DNA of 39,270 nucleotides from Acidobacteriota bacterium. GTDB lineage: Bacteria; Acidobacteriota; Terriglobia; Terriglobales; Acidobacteriaceae. The stretch is from the NCBI GenBank assembly GCA_023441255.1, contig JAEZPW010000209.1, positions 1 to 39,270 on the forward strand, in the 5' to 3' direction. The notes beneath the pieces were generated by a model that saw only the letters and a list, made by a program, of their open reading frames with translations, searched no databases and had not been told where the DNA came from. Positions 1 to 6,932 of the stretch are shown piece after piece; the stretch's first letter is position 1; each line of letters starts with the position of its first letter. The position numbers and the translations under genes were made by a program.

Positions 1-50
1 CCCCTACCGTCACCACGGTGGCTCAGTTCTAGTAGGGACGTGGCCCAGAT

Positions 51-1151
51 TCACATCGGAAGCCGACCGTGCCGGGTGCCCCACCTCGCGCCGTGCAGTT
101 CGCTGCTAACGTGGAACCGAAGCGACTCGTACACCTTCACGAGGCGAGCAACGGGCTGCTCGGCGTGTTTCGCAACCAGCCCGAACCTCCGCGCCACGTC
201 CGGCGCATACCGAAGCAGGTCTTTCCCCAGCCTCAGCAGTGCCAAGTCCTTCGACTTGCTTTCCAGCATCACGTCGAACTCGAGTCCGTTCGCAGCGCGC
301 ATGAACGTCGCAAACTCGAATGGATTCGCGAAGTCGGCGTGCCCGGTCCAGATCGGCTCCTGATGGGCAATCTTTTTTTTGCCCTCCGCATTCTTCTTCT
401 CGACTTCGCGCATTGCAGTGTTCGGGGTAGAGAAGTGTATCTTCGGCCGCACACCCCGGGGCCACGTCTCCAGAAACCGTTCGACGGTCGGCCGCAGTTC
501 CAGGCCCTCCGGGTTGAAACACCAGAAATGCTGATAATCGAAGATCAGTCGAACGCCCGTGCGCTCCTGTATCCACAGCACGTCTGCCGCGCTGTACCTC
601 AGGTCGTCGTTTTCCAGCACCAGCCGTGAACGGGCATGCTTCGGCAACGTCTCCCACGTGCGCACCCACCGTTCGCATCCGGCGCGCCGGTCACCATAGG
701 CCCCACCGACATGGATCACCACCACCGCCTCTGGTCCCAGTTCCATGCAGTCGAGCATCTCGGCCTGGCTCTCCACATCCCACACGCTCTTTTTCACCAA
801 TGCCTTGTCCGGGCTGTTCAGCACGATGTACTGCGACGGATGGAACGAGAGTCGTAAGTGCAGCTTCCGCGCCCGCTCCCCGACCACTTTCAACTGCCGC
901 GAGCACTCCCGCACCTGCCCATGAAACTGCGGCATCTCCGGATGCGTCACGTAAGGCGCCAGGTCCGACGACATCCGGTACATGCGGATGTCTGTCTCTT
1001 CAAGGTAGTCGAAAATCTGGCGCAGATAATCGAGTGAAAACTTCAGGTGAGGCTCGCTCTGCCAGCGCCGCGAGTCATTACTTTTGAGCCCGGGCTTGCC
1101 GAGCACCTTGACAGGGAAGCCAAGGCGGAGCGGTTCAGGAGTGCGTTTCAT
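51..1151 (-). CDS. uvsE: UV DNA damage endonuclease (UvsE/UVDE family)
   Basis: A 366-residue protein with the UvsE TIM-barrel pattern. The N-terminal RLGFPVKVLG strand is followed by a MYRMSSDLAPY segment, the LSFHPSQYIVLNSP motif, VIHVGGAYGDR, LVLENDD and IHFSTPN. The His, Glu and Asp residues in these motifs are those that bind the metal cluster in this family. The enzyme nicks DNA 5' of UV photoproducts and starts alternative excision repair. The family is usually near 300 residues. The extra length is a C-terminal tail of about 40 residues after the RRFGLV segment, of unknown role. The ATG at 1151 gives a start immediately before the conserved first strand. It stands alone, pointing away from the M48 protease gene. 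No damage-response operator was recognised upstream. Confidence 0.88.
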   Translation of the reverse strand: MKRTPEPLRLGFPVKVLGKPGLKSNDSRRWQSEPHLKFSLDYLRQIFDYLEETDIRMYRMSSDLAPYVTHPEMPQFHGQVRECSRQLKVVGERARKLHLRLSFHPSQYIVLNSPDKALVKKSVWDVESQAEMLDCMELGPEAVVVIHVGGAYGDRRAGCERWVRTWETLPKHARSRLVLENDDLRYSAADVLWIQERTGVRLIFDYQHFWCFNPEGLELRPTVERFLETWPRGVRPKIHFSTPNTAMREVEKKNAEGKKKIAHQEPIWTGHADFANPFEFATFMRAANGLEFDVMLESKSKDLALLRLGKDLLRYAPDVARRFGLVAKHAEQPVARLVKVYESLRFHVSSELHGARWGTRHGRLPM

Positions 1152-1299
1152 GAATGCTTCTTAGATGAATCCTCACCATCGCCAGAACCAGCCCGCCAGC
1201 TCTTACACGGGATAATCCTGGCGGTGTTCCACCTTCGCGCCCTGACTTCAGAGCTGTTTATCTCCTGGGAATTTCAGAGTACGATGCCAGTCTCGGCTT

Positions 1300-2850
1300 T
1301 TGCGTCCCTCCTCGAACAGAAATACGGAGGCTTACTCCTTGGCGACCACAGTCAATGAGACCGCGTGGAACTTAAGATCGCTAAAAGCTCACTGCTTTTT
1401 TGCCTTGCTCGCCGTCCTGATCCTGATCCCCGTCGGGTGCTCCGCAGGAGAGGTTCACGTTCGCGGCTACGTCACTGAGGTGAGTTCTCCAACGAAGTTC
1501 CAGGTTGACTCCTACAACGTCACTACCGGCCCCAAGGTGAAGGTTGTCGTCGAGAAGGACGACCCGCAAGATTCCGCCGTGGATGATCCGGAAAAGATTC
1601 GCGTGGGCACGGACCTCGAGGTCTTTGGCGAGATCAATGAGCGCACCGGCGAGCTGAAAGCGGACTTCATCAGGATCTTCCTTGAAGACACGAGGAGGCT
1701 CAAGGGGACAGCCTTGCTTACAAAGCCACCCGCGTTGGAAAAGACCGAGAAAGGTTGGCAGGGGACCCTGTTCGCAGACGGACAGCGGGTTGTCGTAACG
1801 GAAGACACTCCCGTCACGGTCAAGTTCACTGGCGCCGAGCGAAAGCAAGCCTGGCGGGATAGGGCCAAGGCAGCAAATGAAGCCGCTGAAGCCGCAATTC
1901 CAGTCCAAAGCAGGCCGCTTACTTCGGCCGACGTTCTCAGCATGGACAACTTTGTCCGGTACGTCGGAACCCGGCAAAAGGATGGGACGATTCTCGCGCA
2001 GAAAGTCGAGTTCCAAAGCGCTGAACCTGACCCGAGCGAGGCCAAGATGTGGCGGACGCTAACGCCCAAAGTCGTGAAGGAACCTGATTACGCCGGATCG
2101 ATTCCGGGCAAACTCAAGGTCGGCCGTCAGAAATACAAGCTATTCCCCAGTAAAGAGGCTCAAGACTATTTGTCAGCCTTCGGGCAGAAGCTCATTCCAG
2201 CGCACCAGAAGGAACTGCCGGATACGAGTCCGCTCAAGATTCCCTTCAAGTTCTACCTGGTTCAGGACAAGGAGGCCAACGCCGTAGCCTATGCAAACGG
2301 CGTGATTATCGTATACTCCGGATCCTTCGACACGTGGGAAAACGAAGCGCAGATCGCATATGTTGTGTCGCACGAGATCTCTCACTGCATTGAGAAGCAT
2401 ATGTGGAGGATGTCCCAGTATCACAAGAACGCATTGCGAGCACTCGAGATCGGAGGACTCGCTGCCTCTGCTTTCGGTGTCCCGGGGGTGCTGACGGCGG
2501 CGAACCTATCGGGAGCGGGCATACAGGCGTCGTATTCGAGGTCGCTAGAGAACCAGGCTGACCGGGTCGCGCTGCAGGAGATGCTGAACGCCGGCTACGA
2601 TATCCGCCAGGCGCCGCAGGCGTGCAAGGCATATGAATCCAAGCATCCGACTTCGGGTCCGGGTACGTGGGACAGTCACGACACTTTCATGACCCGGAGA
2701 AGCTTTCTCCTAGTAGAGATCCACAACAACTACGCCGATACTGACTATTCAAAGTTGGTCACCGACAGTCCCGACTTCAAGCGAATTGCGGGAATTGTCA
2801 ACGGCCTGACAAACACAAAGAAACTCAAACCCGGCAGCCAGCACTATTGA
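1300..2850 (+). CDS. Exported M48-family metalloprotease with N-terminal DUF5666-like region
   Basis: A 516-residue protein. Residues about 28-48 form a hydrophobic export signal ending in PVGCSAG. The Cys could be lipidated, but Pro at -3 makes a poor lipobox. Residues about 50-230 form a beta-rich region resembling DUF5666 (RGYVTEVSSPTKFQVD; LEVFGEIN). The C-terminal half is the M48 peptidase: HEISH at residues 358-362 supplies two zinc-ligand His and the catalytic Glu, and the ENQADR motif supplies the third ligand. It probably degrades or inspects envelope proteins in the periplasm, as BepA/LoiP-type M48 enzymes do. No ATG or GTG precedes the signal in frame. The start is TTG, either at 1300 or at 1339, the latter giving a shorter leader. 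Single gene, convergent with hutH. Confidence 0.82.
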   Translation: MRPSSNRNTEAYSLATTVNETAWNLRSLKAHCFFALLAVLILIPVGCSAGEVHVRGYVTEVSSPTKFQVDSYNVTTGPKVKVVVEKDDPQDSAVDDPEKIRVGTDLEVFGEINERTGELKADFIRIFLEDTRRLKGTALLTKPPALEKTEKGWQGTLFADGQRVVVTEDTPVTVKFTGAERKQAWRDRAKAANEAAEAAIPVQSRPLTSADVLSMDNFVRYVGTRQKDGTILAQKVEFQSAEPDPSEAKMWRTLTPKVVKEPDYAGSIPGKLKVGRQKYKLFPSKEAQDYLSAFGQKLIPAHQKELPDTSPLKIPFKFYLVQDKEANAVAYANGVIIVYSGSFDTWENEAQIAYVVSHEISHCIEKHMWRMSQYHKNALRALEIGGLAASAFGVPGVLTAANLSGAGIQASYSRSLENQADRVALQEMLNAGYDIRQAPQACKAYESKHPTSGPGTWDSHDTFMTRRSFLLVEIHNNYADTDYSKLVTDSPDFKRIAGIVNGLTNTKKLKPGSQHY

Positions 2851-2874
2851 GTTTTCTCTGACGTCAATCATGCG

Positions 2875-2903
2875 GGTGCCGCACCCTTCCCGAAGGAAGG
2901 GTG
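2875..2903. terminator. Hairpin between convergent genes (possible bidirectional terminator)
   Basis: CACCCTTCC at 2882-2890 pairs perfectly with GGAAGGGTG at 2895-2903. On the minus strand the loop is a C(TTCG)G tetraloop, a very stable type. An overlapping palindrome GGGTGC/GCACCC at 2875-2887 could form an alternative stem. It lies between the M48 protease stop and the hutH stop. There is no run of T on either side, so intrinsic termination is inferred only from position. Confidence 0.45.
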
Positions 2904-2928
2904 TGAAACGCCTCTGCCTGAACCTTCT

Positions 2929-4485
2929 CTACCGCAACGCCTCCGCCACCCTGCCGGTTTGAATCAACTCCGCCACTCGCGCAAAATCAGGCGCCAGCGA
3001 ACGGTCTTCCGTCACGGACGGACACACGCTCCGTATTGCCACATGTGCGCGTTGCGCTCGCATGCTTGGCTTGAGCGGAGCCAGGAAGTCGATGGCCTGC
3101 GCTGCTGCAATGGCCTCAATTGCGAGCACGTTGCGCGTGTTCTGGAGAACCTTCATCAACTTGATCGCGGCCGTCATGCCCATGGAAACGTAGTCTTCTT
3201 TGTTACCCGAAGTGGTGATCGAGTCCACTGACGCCGGATGCGCCAGCACCTTGTTCTCGCTCACCAGCGCGGCGGCCGTCACCTGCGCCATCATGAACCC
3301 GGAATTCAGCCCCGCGCCCGGCGCGAGGAAAGCCGGTAGTCCTTCGCTCAGCGTGGGATTTACCATGCGCTCGATCCGGCGCTCGCTGATACCGGCCAGC
3401 GCAGTTAGCGCAATCGCCAGGAAGTCGAGGGCGAACGCCACCGGCTCGCCGTGGAAATTACCACCGCTGATAATGTCTCCTTCAGGCCGAACAACCGGCG
3501 TTTGAGGTGCTCCAACCTGCTTCGGCTTCATGAAAACCAGCGGGTTGTCGACCGCCGAATTCATTTCGATTTCGAACACCGCGCGGCAGTTCGCCAATGT
3601 GTCGCGGACGGCTCCATGCACCTGTGGTATACAGCGCAGCGAATAGGCATCCTGCACGCGACCGCAGTCCTTGTGCGACTCGCGGATCGCGTCGTCGCCT
3701 TCCAGCATCTTGCGCAGGTTCGCCGCCACCAGCATCTGCCCCGCATGCGGACGCGCTTTATGAATCCGTTCATCGAACGCAACGACCGTGCCCTTGAGCG
3801 CATCCAGTGAAAGCGCGCTGATGACGTCCGCTGTATCTGCGAGCGTCTCTGCCGCGAGCAGTGCCAGCGACCCGACCGCCAGCATTGCCTGTGTCCCGTT
3901 GATCAGCGAAATCGCCTCTTTGGCCTCCGGCACAAAGGGCTTGATTCCGGCCTGCTTTAATGCATCGGCAGCCTTCATCCGCTTGCTTTCGTAGATGGCC
4001 TCGCCTTCGCCGATCATGCCCAAAGCGAGATGTGACAGCGGCGCGAGATCGCCGCTCGCGCCCACGCTGCCCTGCGACGGGATTACCGGATGCACGCCGC
4101 GGTTGAGCATCTCGCAAAGCTGGTCGATCACCTCGGTGCGTACGCCCGAATGTCCCTTCGCGAGGGAGTTGGCGCGCAGCAGCATCATCGCCCGAACCAC
4201 CGGCTCGGGCAGAGGTTCGCCAACACCGACCGAATGAGAACGGATCAGGTTCAGCTGCAGCTGGCGCACCTGGTCGGCGGGAATGCGAACATCGCTCAGT
4301 TTGCCGACGCCCGTTGTGATCGCATAAGCGACGCGGTCGCCTGCAACCAGGTCGTCCACGAGACCGCGTGCCCGGTCCACGCCGATTCTTGCATCAGGGT
4401 CGAGCAGTGCAGGCCGGCGGTCGTAAACGACGCCGCGCAAGTCTTCCAGGGTCAGATTATTTCCGTCGATGTGAAGAGCCTTCAT
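2929..4485 (-). CDS. hutH: Histidine ammonia-lyase (aromatic amino acid lyase family)
   Basis: A 518-residue protein, normal for the family. It carries the Ala-Ser-Gly triad at 143-145 (VGASGDLAPL) that cyclises into the MIO electrophile, the active-site YAITTGVG loop near residue 54, and NGTQAM. The IRSHSVGVG segment has the Ser-His pair, and NKEDYVSMG keeps the Glu typical of histidine rather than phenylalanine or tyrosine lyases. It should deaminate L-histidine to urocanate in the cytosol. No hutU, hutI or formiminoglutamate gene is nearby, so it is physically separated from the rest of the pathway. A tyrosine or phenylalanine lyase role is less likely but not excluded. The ATG at 4485 directly abuts a heptamer repeat array and has no Shine-Dalgarno-like sequence in front. 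Confidence 0.86.
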   Translation of the reverse strand: MKALHIDGNNLTLEDLRGVVYDRRPALLDPDARIGVDRARGLVDDLVAGDRVAYAITTGVGKLSDVRIPADQVRQLQLNLIRSHSVGVGEPLPEPVVRAMMLLRANSLAKGHSGVRTEVIDQLCEMLNRGVHPVIPSQGSVGASGDLAPLSHLALGMIGEGEAIYESKRMKAADALKQAGIKPFVPEAKEAISLINGTQAMLAVGSLALLAAETLADTADVISALSLDALKGTVVAFDERIHKARPHAGQMLVAANLRKMLEGDDAIRESHKDCGRVQDAYSLRCIPQVHGAVRDTLANCRAVFEIEMNSAVDNPLVFMKPKQVGAPQTPVVRPEGDIISGGNFHGEPVAFALDFLAIALTALAGISERRIERMVNPTLSEGLPAFLAPGAGLNSGFMMAQVTAAALVSENKVLAHPASVDSITTSGNKEDYVSMGMTAAIKLMKVLQNTRNVLAIEAIAAAQAIDFLAPLKPSMRAQRAHVAIRSVCPSVTEDRSLAPDFARVAELIQTGRVAEALR

Positions 4486-4486
4486 G

Positions 4487-4581
4487 ATTGCAGATTGAAG
4501 ATTGCAGATTTCAGATTTGAAAACCTATCACCTTATCGCGTCTGCTTTTCATTCTGCAATCTGAAATGCGCAATCTGCAGT
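4487..4581. repeat. Inverted heptamer array filling the thioesterase-hutH gap
   Basis: Five tandem 7-mers (ATTGCAG, ATTGAAG, ATTGCAG, ATTTCAG, ATTTGAA) run from 4487 to 4521. The same unit returns in reverse complement at 4554-4581 (CTGCAAT, CTGAAAT, GCGCAAT, CTGCAGT). The arms flank an AT-rich centre and can fold into a long imperfect hairpin. The element reaches from one base after the hutH start codon to the base before the thioesterase stop codon. Confidence 0.85.
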
Positions 4582-5076
4582 TTAGGGCTTGTCCGCCAGG
4601 GCCGCCTTGAACGGCAACCGGTACTTGTCTGGGAATGGCCTGCGCGCGCCGGTTCCGTCCACCACCAGGTGAACGGTTTCGCCATCGGCGAGCAGAGTTT
4701 CGTCTGCTTTGCGGAATACCTCGTAGTAGAAGTGGATCAGCGAGTCCCGCACGTTTTTCAGGTGCGTGCGCACGAGGATCTCGTCATCGTATAGCGCCGG
4801 AGCCTTGTAGCGGCACCGGACTTCAACGACGGGCAAATGGGTGTCGTCTTCTGATTCCATCTGCCTGTAGGTGAAGCCAAACGAGCGCAGCATTTCGACG
4901 CGGCCCACTTCGAACCAGATGATGTAGTTCGAGTGATATACAACGCCCATCTTGTCGGTCTCCGCGTAGCGTACGCGCAGCGTTGTTTCGGTAACGTAGT
5001 TGTGTCCCTTGCCGCTTCCGTTCCTGCCGTCGTTCGAAGCTCTATCCGAAAAGTCTTTATTGATGCTGTTGGTCAA
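4582..5076 (-). CDS. Hotdog-fold acyl-CoA thioesterase (YbgC/FadM-like, 4HBT family)
   Basis: A 164-residue single-domain hotdog protein. The RVRYAETDKMGVVYHSNYIIWFEVGRVE region contains the Tyr-x-x-Thr-Asp...Gly-x-x-x-His-x-x-Tyr signature of YbgC-type 4-hydroxybenzoyl-CoA thioesterase relatives, with Asp as the likely catalytic residue. It should hydrolyse acyl-CoA thioesters in the cytosol; the substrate is not readable from sequence. About 28 polar residues precede the domain. The start is TTG at 5076, overlapping the stop of the upstream crotonase gene in the sequence TTGA, which implies translational coupling. No ATG or GTG lies between that TTG and the domain. Its place at the end of the acyl-CoA block suggests it releases CoA from pathway intermediates. 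Confidence 0.82.
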   Translation of the reverse strand: MTNSINKDFSDRASNDGRNGSGKGHNYVTETTLRVRYAETDKMGVVYHSNYIIWFEVGRVEMLRSFGFTYRQMESEDDTHLPVVEVRCRYKAPALYDDEILVRTHLKNVRDSLIHFYYEVFRKADETLLADGETVHLVVDGTGARRPFPDKYRLPFKAALADKP

Positions 5077-5855
5077 CGCCCGCTCCAGCGCGGCTTGCGC
5101 TTTTCGAGGAATGAAGAAACGCCTTCGCGGAAATCTTCCGTTGTGCGGATCTTTGCATTTTCTTCTACCGCAATCCTGATCCGCTCGTCCAGTTGATTTC
5201 CGGCAAAGGCCGAAAGCAGCCGTTTGGTGGAGCGAAGCGAGTCGGGCGAGTTATCGCATAGCATCTCGGCAATCACCTTGGCGCGGGTCACTAACTCTTC
5301 GGGAGCAACCACATCCGTCGCCAAGCCGATGCGATGCGCCTCTTCGGCGCCGATAATCCGGCCCGACAGGAGCAGGTCGCGTGCGACTTTCTCACCAACC
5401 TGACGCACCAGGAACGTCGAAACGATCGCGGGCAGGAACCCGATGCGCACTTCCGTGTAGCCGAACTTCGCCTCCGTCGACGCGATCGTAAAATCGCAAA
5501 GTGTGGCAATTCCGCAACCGCCCGCTATCGCCGCGCCGTTTACTGCAGCGATCGTCGGCAGACGGAAGTCATAGATCGATCGGAAGAGGCGCGCCATTGT
5601 CTGCGAATCGCCCAGATTCTCCAGTTCGCTGCGGCGAGTCAGACCCTTTAACTCGTCCAGATCCATGCCCGAGCAGAACGCCTTGCCCGCACCCGTGACG
5701 ATCAGCACGCGCGCATCCGAGTGCGCGACTTCGTCCAGCGCACGCAACAATTCGTCAATCAACTCGTAGCTGATCGCATTGCGCTTGTCAGGACGGTTCA
5801 GTGTGAGGGTCGCGATGTGAGCGTCGTGCGAGAGGAGCAGAGTGTTGTAGGACAT
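5073..5855 (-). CDS. Enoyl-CoA hydratase/isomerase family protein, methylglutaconyl-CoA hydratase-like
   Basis: A full-length 260-residue crotonase. The oxyanion-hole loop KAFCSGMDLDEL and the segment AAIAGGCGIATLCDF are present. Of the two catalytic Glu of classical enoyl-CoA hydratase, the second is kept (Glu135 in FGYTEVRIGF) and the first is Gly115. The Glu135 segment resembles crotonases that travel with leucine-catabolic genes. Between an HMG-CoA lyase-type gene and downstream of a carboxyltransferase, the likely step is hydration of 3-methylglutaconyl-CoA to HMG-CoA. That assignment rests mainly on context, because crotonases vary in reaction. ATG start at 5855; the stop overlaps the thioesterase start by four bases. 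Confidence 0.8.
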   Translation of the reverse strand: MSYNTLLLSHDAHIATLTLNRPDKRNAISYELIDELLRALDEVAHSDARVLIVTGAGKAFCSGMDLDELKGLTRRSELENLGDSQTMARLFRSIYDFRLPTIAAVNGAAIAGGCGIATLCDFTIASTEAKFGYTEVRIGFLPAIVSTFLVRQVGEKVARDLLLSGRIIGAEEAHRIGLATDVVAPEELVTRAKVIAEMLCDNSPDSLRSTKRLLSAFAGNQLDERIRIAVEENAKIRTTEDFREGVSSFLEKRKPRWSGR

Positions 5856-5914
5856 TCAAAACCTCAACACGTAACACACGCATTGAAACGGATCAGGAGA
5901 AAAGCTGGGAAATC

Positions 5915-5946
5915 GGGAATCTGTGTCATCTGTTCTAATCCGTGTT
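5915..5946. repeat. Short 9-10-base direct repeat overlapping the 3' end of the lyase gene
   Basis: AATCTGTGTC, ATCTGTTCT and AATCCGTGTT follow one another on the plus strand, three diverged copies of one 9-10-base unit. On the coding strand the last copy supplies the final codons and stop of the HMG-CoA lyase gene. The period differs from that of the heptamer arrays. Confidence 0.5.
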
Positions 5947-6819
5947 GCTCTTTCCATACTTTGCTGCAATCCCGGCGCTGATCCGTGCGATTTTCTCCAG
6001 CGACTTCTTCACCGGAGGCTCAACACCGCGCTCTGACAAGGCTTCGAGTACGCGCTCGGTTGGAATGTTGCCCACCAGCGCGTCTTGCGCGAAGGGACAA
6101 CCACCTAGTCCGCCGATGGCCGAGTCGAATCGCCGGCAACCAGCGTCGTAAGCGGCCAGCACTTTCGCCACGGCCTCGTCCGGACGGCTGTGCAGATGCA
6201 CGCCGATGTCGAGGTAGCCGTACTTGTCGTTGACGGCTCGCACAAGTTCGCCAATCTGTTCCGGAGTCGCCATGCCGACGGTATCAGCTAACGAGATCTG
6301 CTTGATGTCCATGCTCTCGAGCAGGTCGACGGCCTCGACAGTCTCACCGATGTTCCAGGGATCGCCATATGGATTGCCGAAGGCCATCGAGATGTAAACG
6401 ACCGTCTTCAGGCCAGCATCGTCGGCCTTCTTATCTATAGCCTCAAGCGTTTCGATAGCATCTTCGAGCGACTGCTTCTGGTTTTTCTGGAGAAAAGTCG
6501 GCGACACCGAATAAGGAAATCCCAGCGTCTTGACCGCATTTGTCGCAATCGCCCGCTCGGCACCTTTTTCGTTCACTACAATACCGATGATCTCGACATC
6601 ATCGGGCGGGTCGAGTTCCTTCAGCACCTCTTCGGAATCGGCCATCTGCGGCACGGCCGAAGGCGAAACGAAAGACACCGCATCAATGTGCTTGAACCCC
6701 GCACCGATAAGCGCGCGCAGGTAGTCGGTCTTAACGTGGGCAGGGATATGCCCCTTCAGCCCTTGCCAGGCATCACGGGGACACTCGACTATCTTCGGAT
6801 TTTCTATCTCGGACTTCAC
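5935..6819 (-). CDS. Hydroxymethylglutaryl-CoA lyase-type DRE-TIM metallolyase
   Basis: About 295 residues forming one TIM barrel of the HMG-CoA lyase type. KIVECPRDAWQG replaces the usual GPRDGLQ but keeps the catalytic Arg-Asp pair. VHLHSRPDEA supplies the metal-binding His-x-His, and GLGGCPFAQDA contains the active-site Cys loop. It should cleave HMG-CoA to acetoacetate and acetyl-CoA, the last leucine step. The CPRDAxQG variant is, to my knowledge, also seen in Bacteroidetes-type lyases. The chosen GTG at 6819 lies eight codons before the first barrel strand. A TTG at 6870 would add 17 residues with no family likeness. Neither start has a strong ribosome-binding site. It sits between the carboxyltransferase and a crotonase gene. 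Confidence 0.8.
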   Translation of the reverse strand: MKSEIENPKIVECPRDAWQGLKGHIPAHVKTDYLRALIGAGFKHIDAVSFVSPSAVPQMADSEEVLKELDPPDDVEIIGIVVNEKGAERAIATNAVKTLGFPYSVSPTFLQKNQKQSLEDAIETLEAIDKKADDAGLKTVVYISMAFGNPYGDPWNIGETVEAVDLLESMDIKQISLADTVGMATPEQIGELVRAVNDKYGYLDIGVHLHSRPDEAVAKVLAAYDAGCRRFDSAIGGLGGCPFAQDALVGNIPTERVLEALSERGVEPPVKKSLEKIARISAGIAAKYGKSNTD

Positions 6820-6877
6820 AAGTAAGAACCCAGCCGTTCCAGACGGCGGAACACATTTGGTCAGTCCCAAACGCTAG

Positions 6878-6925
6878 TCATTCTGAGCCGGAAAATGCAT
6901 AGGTCCTTCGCTGCGCTCAGGATGA
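6878..6925. repeat. REP-like extragenic palindrome
   Basis: TCATTCTGAGC at 6878-6888 is mirrored by GCTCAGGATGA at 6915-6925 with one mismatch. The inner CCTTCGCTGCGCTCAGGATGA string is of a type I recognise as recurring between genes in Acidobacteria and some other phyla. It sits just after the carboxyltransferase stop codon. It may stabilise or separate mRNA segments within the block. Confidence 0.65.
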
Positions 6926-6932
6926 ATGCGCC

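Noticed and set aside
4487..4581. CRISPR-like array
   Set aside because: Units are seven bases with no spacers and no cas genes; they form contiguous degenerate tandem copies.
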